A stretch of DNA of 64,000 nt from Streptomyces albireticuli. GTDB taxonomy: Bacteria; Actinomycetota; Actinomycetes; Streptomycetales; Streptomycetaceae. Made by a program: the position numbers and the translations under genes. The notes under the pieces are model-generated. The model ran no database searches. It was given only the letters and a program-made list of their open reading frames with translations, and was not told the origin of the DNA. This document shows positions 49,905 to 58,308 of the stretch, piece after piece. The stretch spans positions 4,931,501 to 4,995,500 of the forward strand of contig NZ_CP021744.1 in assembly GCF_002192455.1 (NCBI RefSeq), read 5' to 3'. The first letter of the stretch is position 1, and each line of letters starts with the position of its first letter.

Positions 49905-49976
49905 GGCGGGCGACCGGGGCGACCGGAGCGGGCAGGGCGGGCAGCGGTGTCGGGTGACGGAAAGGCGGCCGATGTC

Positions 49977-50729
49977 ATGTCCGAATCGCGCACATCCCCA
50001 CCGCGTACGTCCCCGCCACGTACCCCCTCGCCACCTGCCTCCCCGCCACGCCCCTTTCCCCCGCGCACCGGAGGCCGCGGCCGCCTGGTGACCGGCGTCG
50101 CCTGGGCCCTCCTCCTGCTGGCCCTGTGGCTGTGGGGGCGGCAGGCCACCGACGGGCACGGGGCCGCCACCCCCACGGCCGGTGACGTCGCCGCCGCGGG
50201 CCGCCCCGCCGACCACCCGCTGCCACCCGCCCACGCCCCGCTGCCCGGGGCCCGCCCGCAGCGCCTCGCCATCGAGGCCGTCGGCGTCCGGGCCCCCATC
50301 GAGGACCGCGGCCCGGCCCCCCTCGGCGACCTCGGCCCGCCGCCCCACGGCCGGGCCGGCGCCGTCGGCTGGTACCGCGCCGGCCCCCAGCCCGGCGCCC
50401 CCGGCGCGGCCGTCCTCGTCGGGCACCCCGGACGCGGCGGCACGGGTCACGCGCCCGCCCCCGCCGCCCTCCACGACCTCACCGCCCTCGAACCCGGCGA
50501 GGGGATCACCGTCACCCGTGCGGACGGCACCACCGCCGAGTTCACCGTCGAGGACGTCTCCGTCTACACCAAGGACCACTTCGACGCCCGCAAGGTCTAC
50601 GGCCCCCGCGAACGCGACCGCGCCGAGCTGCGCCTCATCGCCTGCGACGGCGACTACGACCGCGCCCGCCACGCGTACAGCGCGAACGTCGTCGTCTCCG
50701 CCTACCTGACCGGAGCCGGGCACTCCTGA
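49977..50729 (+). CDS. Class F-like sortase
   Basis: 250-residue membrane cysteine transpeptidase. An N-terminal Pro/Arg-rich tail and one TM ('LVTGVAWALLLLALWLWG') precede the sortase barrel: 'PQRLAIEAVGVRAPI', catalytic His in 'AAVLVGHPGRGG', Cys in 'LRLIACDGDYD' and Arg in the following 'RARHAYSANVVVSAYL'. The usual T-C before the catalytic Cys is A-C here. The pattern fits actinobacterial class F (and partly E). Start 49977 or GTG 49947. It is probably dedicated to the protein at 49077. Confidence 0.88.
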   Translation: MSESRTSPPRTSPPRTPSPPASPPRPFPPRTGGRGRLVTGVAWALLLLALWLWGRQATDGHGAATPTAGDVAAAGRPADHPLPPAHAPLPGARPQRLAIEAVGVRAPIEDRGPAPLGDLGPPPHGRAGAVGWYRAGPQPGAPGAAVLVGHPGRGGTGHAPAPAALHDLTALEPGEGITVTRADGTTAEFTVEDVSVYTKDHFDARKVYGPRERDRAELRLIACDGDYDRARHAYSANVVVSAYLTGAGHS

Positions 50730-50923
50730 AACATGGCGCCGTCCTCGCGGTCCCCGCGTACCTCCCGCGGCCCATCAGCTGCTCCATCGGGGCGACTTGA
50801 CACCCGGTCGTCGGCGTACCGCACTCCGCGGCCCGGCTCTCTGTGCAAGCATTGAAGGGACCGGTCATGTCCCGATGGGGCATGGGCAGAACCCCTAATG
50901 GAAGTACACCCGAGGGGGAGTGG

Positions 50924-51973
50924 ATGTACGGCAGCTACACCGGCCGCACACGCGGGGCCCGCGCGGCCCTGGCCGTGGCAGGAGCCGCGGCGGGAGGCCT
51001 CCTGGTCCTCGCCGGCTGTTCGTCCTCCTCGTCGTCGGCGGCTCCGCCGAAGGGCGCGCCACCACCCCAGGCACCCGCCCAGCAGCCCAAGGCGCGTGCA
51101 CCCTTCTGGGTGAATCCGGAGTCCACCGCGGCCAAGCGGTCCGGCGAGCTCCGCAAGGGCGGCAAGAGCGGGAAGGCCGAGCTGCTCCGCAAGATCGCCG
51201 CCCAGCCGGTCGCGGAGTGGATCGGCCCGGACGACCCCGAGGGCCAGACCCGCGGCTACACCGAGGCGGCCGCCAAGGCCGACCGGGTCGCCGTGCTGGT
51301 CCTCTACAACATCCCGCACCGCGACTGCGGCCAGTACTCCCAGGGCGGCGCCTCCGACGGCAACGCCTACCGGCAGTGGCTGGACCAGGCCGCCCGGGGC
51401 ATCGGCGACCGCGGCGCGACGGTCATCCTGGAGCCCGACGCCCTGCCGCACATCGAGGACGGCTGCACGCCCCAGCAGTTCCACGAGGAGCGCTTCGCCC
51501 TCCTGAAGGAAGCCGTCGACAAGCTCAAGCAGCTGCCGCGCACCAAGGTCTACCTCGACGCGGGCAACCCCAGCTGGGTGACGCCCGCCGACCGGATGGC
51601 CGGCCCGCTGCGCCGCGCCGGCATCGACCGCGCCGACGGCTTCGCGCTCAACGTCTCCAACTTCCAGACCACCCGGTCCAACAAGGAATACGGCCGCAGG
51701 CTCTCCCACCTGCTGGACGGCAAGCACTTCGTCATCGACACCAGCCGCAACGGCAACGGCCCCCTCAACGGCGCCGACCACGAGAAGGCCTGGTGCAACC
51801 CCTCCGGCCGCGCCCTCGGCGAACCCCCGACGACCCGCACGGGCGACCGCCTGGTCGACGCGTACCTCTGGGTCAAGCGCCCCGGCGAATCCGACGGCAC
51901 CTGCAAGGGCGGCCCCGGCGCGGGCCAGTGGTGGGAGTCGTACGCGCTGGACCTGGCCCGCAATTCCCGCTGA
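50924..51973 (+). CDS. cslZ: Glycoside hydrolase family 6 lipoprotein (endoglucanase-like)
   Basis: 349-residue secreted GH6 enzyme. Lipobox VLAGC (Cys32). Catalytic segments: 'VLVLYNIPHRDCGQYSQGG' with the Asp, 'ATVILEPDALPHI' (proton-donor Asp region), 'TKVYLDAGNPSWV' and 'KHFVIDTSRNGNGPLNG', ending 'GQWWESYALDLARNSR'. It hydrolyses beta-1,4-glucan. It faces glxA and cslA convergently, the arrangement known in S. coelicolor and S. lividans, where the endoglucanase helps release or process the surface glucan. Start 50924 after GAGGGGGAG. Confidence 0.9.
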   Translation: MYGSYTGRTRGARAALAVAGAAAGGLLVLAGCSSSSSSAAPPKGAPPPQAPAQQPKARAPFWVNPESTAAKRSGELRKGGKSGKAELLRKIAAQPVAEWIGPDDPEGQTRGYTEAAAKADRVAVLVLYNIPHRDCGQYSQGGASDGNAYRQWLDQAARGIGDRGATVILEPDALPHIEDGCTPQQFHEERFALLKEAVDKLKQLPRTKVYLDAGNPSWVTPADRMAGPLRRAGIDRADGFALNVSNFQTTRSNKEYGRRLSHLLDGKHFVIDTSRNGNGPLNGADHEKAWCNPSGRALGEPPTTRTGDRLVDAYLWVKRPGESDGTCKGGPGAGQWWESYALDLARNSR

Positions 51974-51989
51974 GGCGGGTCGTTCCGGG

Positions 51990-52108
51990 CAGTCGTTCAG
52001 CCCGTCCGGCGCTTGAGGACACCGCGCGTCAGCGCGGCCGGGGTCCGGGGGCTCGCCCCCGGTATCGGGAAGGGGCGGGGCTGGGGAAAAGCCGCCCGCA
52101 GGGCCCGC
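51990..52108. repeat. Composite intergenic repeat element D with hairpin
   Basis: Contains 'CCGTCCGGCGCTTGAGGACA', CCGGGGGCTCGCCCCCGG (strong hairpin, about 52045-52062) and CGGGAAGGGGCGGGGCTGGG, all shared with elements A and B. It separates convergent cslZ and glxA and probably terminates both. Confidence 0.7.
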
Positions 52109-54133
52109 TTACTCCTCCTCCGACTCCTCCTCGGACTCCTCGCCCGCCCCCTTCCCGTCCGTCTTCGCCGCGGCCTCCCCCTCGGCCTTCGGCACCCGCA
52201 CCCACACCGCCTCCGCCGGCACCCCCCGGTCGTCCACGACCGTCAGCATGTACCACCCCGGCGGCACCAGCGAGGAGTCCTTCGGCAGCGTCACCGACAC
52301 CCCGTCCGCCTCACGCGTGAAGTCCAGCGCGATGGAACGCTGTTCGATGTTGGTGACGTGCGTGAACGACCCCGGCCGGATCAGCCGCACCTTCGCCAGC
52401 GGCCGCTTCTGCACCGTGCGGAGCTTCGTCTTCCCGCCCAGCTCCACCGTCCGCGGCGCGGTGTCCTTGATCTCGGGGCGCTTGCCGCCCTGGTGGAGGT
52501 AGGGCGGGGTGTAGAGGTCGATCTGCTGCTCGAACGTGGCGGGCTTGCTGTTGGCCTTGTCCCCGAAGAGGGAGTCGGAGCCGAAGGTCATCACCCTGCC
52601 GTCGGGCAGCAGCAGCGCGCCGGAGTGGTAGTTGCGGCCGACCAGCGGGTCGGCGACCGCGTGCCCGCGGTTCTTCCCCGGGTCGTAGATCTCGGCCCGG
52701 AGGACGTTGGAGTCGCTGCGCCCGCGGTAGTCGCCCGAGCCGTTGGTGGTGAGCACGGTGTCGTCGGGGAGGATGACGCTGCTGGGGTAGCGGGCCTTGG
52801 CGTAGAGGTCGGGGCCGTCGCGGAAGCGCGGCTGCGCGGCGCGCAGGTCGACGATGCGGGTCTTCGCCGTGGACTTCTTGTCCTCGCCCACGCCGCCGCC
52901 GCCGAGGACCATGTACCGCTGGTCCTGGGCGGGCGGGAGCAGGACCGACATCGAGGTCTCCAGGACGTCCGGGTCGCTCATGCCCGGCACCTCGGTGAAG
53001 TCGTTGCTCGTCAGATCCCAGACGCCCGGGACGCGGCCCTTGTCGGCCGGGCCGTAGCCCGCGTTGGAGCCGGTGTAGAAGATCCGGCCCTTGTCGGTGA
53101 GGAAGAGGGCCGGGTAGGTCGGGAAGAACCGCTCCTTGGGGAGGTACGTCCACTTCTTGGTCTTCGGGTCGTAGATCTCGTTCTTGCCCGGGACGACCTG
53201 GCCGATCTCGTCGAGGCCGGAGACGGACAGCACCCTGCCGTCCTGGAGGGTGGTCAGCGTGGGGTACCAGCGGGCCTCGTTCATCGGGTCGACCGTGACG
53301 TAGCGCTCGGCGACCGGGTCGAACTCGTAGGAGTCCTTGATGCCCTGGAAGTCCTTCTTGTCGAAGGAGAGTTTGTTGGCGATGCCGTAGATGTTCCGGG
53401 CGTCGGTGCCCTTGAGGCCGCGGACGCTGTAGTTGTCCGTGAGCCCGGTCTCGTACTCATGGCCCTTGCCCAGGGCTTCCACATAGACGCGCGCGGTGCT
53501 GACCGTGACGGTCACCTTGCGGGTCTCCTCGTCCTGCGTCTTCTTGGCGCGGGGGACGAGCACGGGGTCCTTGGACTCGAACGTCTTGCCGTTCTTCTTG
53601 CCGGTGAACCGGGTGCCCGCGGGCAGGGTCATCGGCTTGTCGGGGTCCTCGTTGTGGACGACCATCAGGCCGCCGGCCTTGGTGACGTCGCCGCCCAGCT
53701 TCTCGTAGCGCTGGGTGCCGCCGGCGACCAGGAGCTTGCCGTCGGGCAGCTGGGTGTGGCCGGCGCAGAAGAGGTCCTTGGGGGTGGGGACGTTCTTGAA
53801 GCTGTTCTTCACCGGGTCCCAGAGGACCGTGCGGAAGGACTTGGCCTTGAAGTTGGCGGCGTTGTTCCCGGAGCCGGCGATCAGCAGGATCTTGCCGGTG
53901 TGCAGCAGGGCCGCGTGGATCGTGTTGATCCGGTATTCCTCGGGGACGTCGACGACGGTCCAGTGGCCGTTCTTCTCCTTGTACCCCGGCTGATTGATCT
54001 TGTACTCGTGGTACTGGTCGGAGGCGTAGCCCCAGATCGCCGGCCCGTTCATCCCCGCCAGGACGAGCACGACCGCCGACCCGACCGCCATGCGGCGGGT
54101 GCGGCGGCTGACACGGTAGCGCCGGTAGTTCAT
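52109..54133 (-). CDS. glxA: Radical copper oxidase GlxA (galactose oxidase-like)
   Basis: 674-residue membrane-anchored mono-copper oxidase with a Tyr-Cys cofactor. An N-terminal TM ('MAVGSAVVLVLAGMNGPAIW') precedes the seven-bladed kelch-like propeller and C-terminal sandwich. Active-site residues are present: Cys123 in 'LFCAGHTQL', Trp/Tyr in 'ARWYPTLTTL', Tyr-His in 'VGRNYHSGALLL' and His in 'GSFTHVTNIEQ'. An acidic tail of E/S (about 12 residues) ends the protein, longer than I recall for S. lividans GlxA. It oxidises the glucan made by CslA at hyphal tips. Its start overlaps the cslA stop (ATGA). Confidence 0.95.
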   Translation of the reverse strand: MNYRRYRVSRRTRRMAVGSAVVLVLAGMNGPAIWGYASDQYHEYKINQPGYKEKNGHWTVVDVPEEYRINTIHAALLHTGKILLIAGSGNNAANFKAKSFRTVLWDPVKNSFKNVPTPKDLFCAGHTQLPDGKLLVAGGTQRYEKLGGDVTKAGGLMVVHNEDPDKPMTLPAGTRFTGKKNGKTFESKDPVLVPRAKKTQDEETRKVTVTVSTARVYVEALGKGHEYETGLTDNYSVRGLKGTDARNIYGIANKLSFDKKDFQGIKDSYEFDPVAERYVTVDPMNEARWYPTLTTLQDGRVLSVSGLDEIGQVVPGKNEIYDPKTKKWTYLPKERFFPTYPALFLTDKGRIFYTGSNAGYGPADKGRVPGVWDLTSNDFTEVPGMSDPDVLETSMSVLLPPAQDQRYMVLGGGGVGEDKKSTAKTRIVDLRAAQPRFRDGPDLYAKARYPSSVILPDDTVLTTNGSGDYRGRSDSNVLRAEIYDPGKNRGHAVADPLVGRNYHSGALLLPDGRVMTFGSDSLFGDKANSKPATFEQQIDLYTPPYLHQGGKRPEIKDTAPRTVELGGKTKLRTVQKRPLAKVRLIRPGSFTHVTNIEQRSIALDFTREADGVSVTLPKDSSLVPPGWYMLTVVDDRGVPAEAVWVRVPKAEGEAAAKTDGKGAGEESEEESEEE

Positions 54134-56010
54134 CGGCGGGCCTCCACGGCTTGCTCGGGACGGCGCAGCGTCCAGCACCACGCGAGGATCGGCGCCAGGG
54201 TGATCACGAGGGCCAGTGACGCCCAGGTGCGCATCGCGACGTGGGTGTGGCCGAGCCAGAAGGAGGCCACGAGCGAGCCGCCGAACACCAGCAGGAAGAA
54301 CAGGTGGATGCGGAAGGTGCCGAAGAGGGTGTCGGGGCTGGCCGAGTCGCCCTTGGGTGTGACCACGAAGCCGCTCTTGCGCCGGAGCACCGCGTCGAGC
54401 AGCGAGCGGGCGTAGATCGGCGCGGACAGTGCGGACATCACCATGCCGGCCAGCCCGCCCGAGCCCTCCGGTTCGTGCGGCGAGACATTGTGCCGGCGGT
54501 TCCAGATGTAGAGGCCGATCTGGAGGGCGGCGGCATCGCTGTAGAGCATCATCCAGATCTCGGAATTGATCTGGATCCCGGAGGCGCCGAGCCCCAGGAA
54601 AAGCGCGCAGCTCAAGGCGCCCAGCATCCAGTTGAGTGCGGTCATCGGATAATAGATGACCATCAGGCTGTAGTTGAGGAATTTGCCCGGGGTGAGGGTG
54701 AAGGGGCCTTTCCAGAACTGCTTGATAATGGTTTCGTACGTGCCGCGCGACCAACGCAGCTGCTGGGTGAAGAAGTCGGTCCAGGCGTTGGGACCCTCGC
54801 CGACCGCGAGGACGTCCGGGGTGTAGACCGAGCGCCATTTGTGACCGGTGGCGGGATTGCGGTGCCGGTGCAGCTCGAAGCCGGTGGCCATGTCCTCGGT
54901 GATGGAGTCGTAGAGGCCGCCGATGCTCTTCAGGGCGCGGATGCGGACGGCGTTGTTGGTGCCGACGAACATGGGTGCGCCATAGCGGTTCCCGGCGCGT
55001 TGGATCAGGGCGTGGAAAAGGAACTGCTGGCTTTCGGCGGCCTTGGTCACGGCCGCATCGTAGTTCCCGTACACCTGTGGTCCAACGACAAACGCGATAT
55101 CGGGGTCACGGAAGTATCCGAGCATCCGCTCCAGGAAGTTGGGCAGCGGCACGTGGTCGGTGTCGACGGAGGCGAAGAAGTCGTAGTCGTCGCCGTGTGC
55201 GTCGAGCCAGGCGTTGTAGTTGCCGTGTTTGGTGCGGGCCCGGTGCGGGCCCTTCGGCTGGTTCCACTTCTCGACGCCCTTGCGGGAGAAGTGGTGGACG
55301 CCGAGCCGCCGGCAGACCTCCTTGACCTCGGGGTCGTCGCCCTCGTCGAGCAGCCAGACGTGCAGCGGGCCGCGGTGGCGCAGCCGGACGGCCGCCTCCA
55401 GGGTGCGGGTGACCATCTCGATCGGCTCCTTGCCGGGCACGAACGAGGTGAGGAAGGCGACCTTGGTGCCGGTCTCCGGGACGACCGGGACCGGATCGCG
55501 CGCGACGAGCGTCGCATGGGCGTTGGACGTGACGTTCAGCGTGCGGAAGAGCTCGATCAGCCCGATCGACACCAGCATCACGCCGTCCAGCACCCGCATC
55601 AGCGTGGTGGCGTGATCGCGGTGGGTCCAGTGGGCGGGCTGCATCAGCCACACCAGCAGCCCCAGCGAGACGACGGGGGCGGCCCCGAGCAGCAGGGCGC
55701 CGAGGACGCGGTGCGTCTCGTCCGCCAGCAGGCTGCGGTAGCGCACCCGGTAGGGGCGGTCGGGATCCGGCTCGGTCAGCGGGCCGGCCAGCCGGCTGTA
55801 GTGCTCGTAGTCGAACCGGGGGCGCTCTCTGCCGGGCGGCTGTGACGGCGGTGGCGGCAGGGGCGGCTGTGACGGCCGGGGCGGCGTGGAGGCCCGGCCG
55901 GGGCCGGGCTGGAGCGGCACGCCGCCGGGCAGGCCCGGCGGGCGCGGCGGTGCCGGCACCGCAGGTTTCTGAGCGGACTGCCGCCGGGCGCCGGCAGGCG
56001 TGGACGTCAT
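54130..56010 (-). CDS. cslA: Cellulose synthase-like glycosyltransferase CslA
   Basis: 626-residue GT2 membrane synthase producing the beta-glucan of hyphal tips. A Pro-rich cytoplasmic tail (1-75) is followed by TMs, the catalytic domain with D-x-D 'ASVDTDHVPLPNFLERM', the acid 'SITEDMATGFELHRH' and the Q-x-x-R-W motif 'QQLRWSRGTYETI', then C-terminal TMs. Third conserved Asp is in 'LLDEGDDPEVKEV'. Start 56010 follows GGGGGGAA. It is translationally coupled to glxA, as in other streptomycetes; the pair is needed for normal development and tip adhesion. Confidence 0.96.
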   Translation of the reverse strand: MTSTPAGARRQSAQKPAVPAPPRPPGLPGGVPLQPGPGRASTPPRPSQPPLPPPPSQPPGRERPRFDYEHYSRLAGPLTEPDPDRPYRVRYRSLLADETHRVLGALLLGAAPVVSLGLLVWLMQPAHWTHRDHATTLMRVLDGVMLVSIGLIELFRTLNVTSNAHATLVARDPVPVVPETGTKVAFLTSFVPGKEPIEMVTRTLEAAVRLRHRGPLHVWLLDEGDDPEVKEVCRRLGVHHFSRKGVEKWNQPKGPHRARTKHGNYNAWLDAHGDDYDFFASVDTDHVPLPNFLERMLGYFRDPDIAFVVGPQVYGNYDAAVTKAAESQQFLFHALIQRAGNRYGAPMFVGTNNAVRIRALKSIGGLYDSITEDMATGFELHRHRNPATGHKWRSVYTPDVLAVGEGPNAWTDFFTQQLRWSRGTYETIIKQFWKGPFTLTPGKFLNYSLMVIYYPMTALNWMLGALSCALFLGLGASGIQINSEIWMMLYSDAAALQIGLYIWNRRHNVSPHEPEGSGGLAGMVMSALSAPIYARSLLDAVLRRKSGFVVTPKGDSASPDTLFGTFRIHLFFLLVFGGSLVASFWLGHTHVAMRTWASLALVITLAPILAWCWTLRRPEQAVEARR

Positions 56011-56290
56011 GAGTCATTCCCCCCGCACACATACTGACCGCGTGTGTCAGTCGGTCCATGAGTCCTGGCGGCCCCCCTCGGCCGTACGGACCCAAGGGCA
56101 CCGGCCCCCCCCGGCGCCACCCCAACTCATTGCTCACAGAATGACGTTGGGCGATCGCTCCCGGTTCAGGATCTCCGACCGCGGCTCATGATCGCAAGGG
56201 TGAAACAAGGTGTTTACCGGGCAAAGCGGTGCGCTGGTCGGAGAGGCGTACGAATGGGGGTGAAGTGTTCGCGTGTGCCGTAAGAACGAG
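56011..56290. other. cslA upstream region, no gene seen
   Basis: The 323-bp gap to tRNA-Lys holds a dyad ACTGAC/GTCAGT (56033-56038/56046-56051) in the cslA leader, about 25 bp before its start. Otherwise no coding region or RNA gene is recognised before the tRNA terminator. Confidence 0.5.
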
Positions 56291-56323
56291 GAAGACCCCC
56301 TCACCAGTGGTGAGAGGGTCTTC
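56291..56323 (-). terminator. Terminator hairpin of tRNA-Lys copy 1
   Basis: GAAGACCCCCTCACCA and TGGTGAGAGGGTCTTC form a 16-bp stem with one mismatch directly 3' of the minus-strand tRNA. Confidence 0.85.
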
Positions 56324-56333
56324 ACTCTGTCTG

Positions 56334-56407
56334 TGCGCCGCCAGGGACTCGAACCCCGGACCCGCTGATTAAGAGTCAGCTGCTCTAACCAACTGAGCTA
56401 GCGGCGC
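56334..56407 (-). tRNA. tRNA-Lys (anticodon CUU), copy 1
   Basis: 74 nt on the minus strand: acceptor GCGCCGC/GCGGCGC, D arm GCTCAGTTGGTTAGAGC, anticodon arm GCTGA-CTCTTAA-TCAGC with anticodon CTT, and T arm around TTCGAGT. CCA is not encoded. It is identical to the plus-strand copy at 59205-59278. A -10-like TAGAGT lies about 20 bp upstream. Confidence 0.97.
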
Positions 56408-56555
56408 CTGCTGACAGAGAAAACTCTACCTGATCCTGGCGGGTGCTCCTGACCATCCACTCGGCTGAATCGTGCAAAAAGTGCATTTCATGACATGAAG
56501 CTGGTACGCGCGGTTGAGAAGCTGTGCCCCGACCCCGAGGGGAGGCAGCTGCGCC

Positions 56556-57602
56556 GTGCGGACTACGGGATCCACCGAGGGGGTGCCCGGCGGTCGCCGC
56601 CGGTGTGCCGTCCGGGGCCTGGTCATGGCCGCGGTGGGCGCCCTGGTGCTGGCCGGGTTCGGGCCGGTGGGGCCCGTACCGGCGGGGGCGGTGCCCGCGG
56701 GAGCGCGGCCCCGCGACCCCGGGCCCGGCCTGGACCCCGGGCCCGCGGCCCAGGGGCAGCAGACCCAGCAGGCGCAGACCGGGCCCGGCGGCGGTGAGGG
56801 GACGGCGGCCGCCACGCCCGCCGCCACCGGGACCGGCGAAGCGGCCGGTGCGGTGGCCGTCCCGGCCGGCACCGCGACGGGGACCCCGGCCGATGGCACG
56901 GGCAGTGGCACGGGCAGCGGCACGGGCGGGGGCGTGACCTCGGTCGCCCTGGAGCAGTCCGGCAGCTTCATCGGCCCGGACCAGAACGCCGTGCCGGCCA
57001 CGCCGGTCATCCCGGGCGTGGCGCCCGAGACGCCCGGCCGGGACCCGGACGTGGTCCTGGAGGACCCGGCCCTGAAGGACCCCTCGCTCAAGCTCCCGCC
57101 GGTCGCCGGCCGGGGGACCGAGGAAGCGCGCCAGCCCACCCGGCCGGCGGACGCCCTGACGCCGAAGCCGCCGGACGGCGCGACGCCGAAGCCGCAGGGG
57201 CCGGGGAAGCCCGCCCCGAGGCCGCCGGTCACCCGTGGCCACGACCTGGAGGCCGCGATCAGCTTCGCGCTGGCCCACATCGGCGACCCGTACGTCCTCG
57301 GCGGCACCGGCCCGCGCCGCTGGGACTGCTCCGGGCTCATCCAGCAGGCCTACCGCCGGGCCGGCGTCCGGCTGCCGCGGATCGCGGCGGACCAGTACCG
57401 CGCCACCGTCCGGATCACCCGGAGCGCGCTGCGCCGCGGGGACCTGGTGTTCTGGACGAACAACGGCCGGATCTCCGGGATCCACCACGCCGCGATCTAT
57501 CTGGGCGGCGGTCGCTACATCGAGGCGCCGCGGCCCGGCCGCAAGGTCCGCATCTCGACGTTCTCGTACTACAACCCGAACCTGTACGGCCGCGTCCGCT
57601 GA
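56556..57602 (+). CDS. NlpC/P60 family secreted peptidoglycan hydrolase
   Basis: 348-residue C40 peptidase. A basic N-terminus and signal segment ('GLVMAAVGALVLAGFGPVG') precede a long disordered Gly/Pro/Ala/Thr linker (about 40-220). The catalytic domain follows: 'AAISFALAHIGDPYVLGG', Cys in 'RRWDCSGLIQQAYRRAG', His in 'ISGIHHAAIYLGGGRYIEA'. It cleaves peptide stems in the wall. GTG start 56556 after GAGGGGAGG was chosen; TTG 56514 and ATG 56625 are alternatives. No LysM or other wall-binding domain is seen, only the linker. Confidence 0.9.
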   Translation: MRTTGSTEGVPGGRRRCAVRGLVMAAVGALVLAGFGPVGPVPAGAVPAGARPRDPGPGLDPGPAAQGQQTQQAQTGPGGGEGTAAATPAATGTGEAAGAVAVPAGTATGTPADGTGSGTGSGTGGGVTSVALEQSGSFIGPDQNAVPATPVIPGVAPETPGRDPDVVLEDPALKDPSLKLPPVAGRGTEEARQPTRPADALTPKPPDGATPKPQGPGKPAPRPPVTRGHDLEAAISFALAHIGDPYVLGGTGPRRWDCSGLIQQAYRRAGVRLPRIAADQYRATVRITRSALRRGDLVFWTNNGRISGIHHAAIYLGGGRYIEAPRPGRKVRISTFSYYNPNLYGRVR

Positions 57603-57700
57603 CCGGGGCGCACCCCCGGGCACCCGCCCCCCGCCCCGTGGGCGCCCTTGCGGGGAGCAGGACAATGGAGGGCGGTGCAGACGATCCTGGAGGTATGTAC

Positions 57701-58066
57701 ATGTGCGAGCCGAAGCCGGCTCCCGGCGCGCGCGACAGTGGTCCGCGCCGCCTGAAGCCCGCGCAGCTGCTCTTCGAGCCGCCCGAGGCCGTCGCCGATC
57801 CCGAGCACTTCTTCGACCTGGAGTCCATCGAGGACCCGCGTGAGCTGCTGGCCCGCTCCACCGAGCTGGCGCTGGCCTTCCGTGCCGCGGCCGACCGGGC
57901 GACCGAGTTCCAGGCGGTGGCCGCCGCACAGCTCGCCGACCCCCGGCGCTTCGACCGGCTGCCGACCGCCGTGATCGCGGAGCGTGCCGAGTGGAGCGAG
58001 GACTACACGAAGAAGATGGTCGAATTCGGCCGTGACCTGCTGCGGGGCAGCCGCACGGTGGAGTGA
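57701..58066 (+). CDS. Conserved small helical protein of unknown function
   Basis: 121-residue, mostly helical protein with no signal peptide or recognised domain: 'LKPAQLLFEPPEAVADPEHF', 'LARSTELALAFRAAADRATE', 'WSEDYTKKMVEFGRDLL'. ATG 57701 is preceded by TGGAGG at seven-base spacing. ATG 57695 is too close to that RBS. Confidence 0.72.
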   Translation: MCEPKPAPGARDSGPRRLKPAQLLFEPPEAVADPEHFFDLESIEDPRELLARSTELALAFRAAADRATEFQAVAAAQLADPRRFDRLPTAVIAERAEWSEDYTKKMVEFGRDLLRGSRTVE

Positions 58067-58308
58067 GGCCGGACGGGGCCGTGGGCCGGGGAGGGCGCCC
58101 GGGGTGGCCGCGGACGGCCCGGGGGAGGGCCGGGAGGGAAAAGAGGGGCCCGGGAGGCCCCGGGGAGCCCGGAGCGCCCGGAGTGAGGACCTCCGACCAT
58201 GGGCCTTTGGCATATGCGCGGCGGAAGATAGCGCACCACCGGCGCCCGTGTCCCGAATTCCGGTAACTACCGCGAGCGGGCGGGGTGCCGCCCCGGAACA
58301 TGGTGGTC

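Noticed and set aside
49007..49957. 316-residue Arg/Pro-rich frame over the sortase-linked protein
   Set aside because: Out-of-frame shadow of the signal-peptide protein at 49077-49904.
54241..55845. 534-residue open frame opposite cslA
   Set aside because: Antisense shadow; GT2 motifs are on the minus strand.
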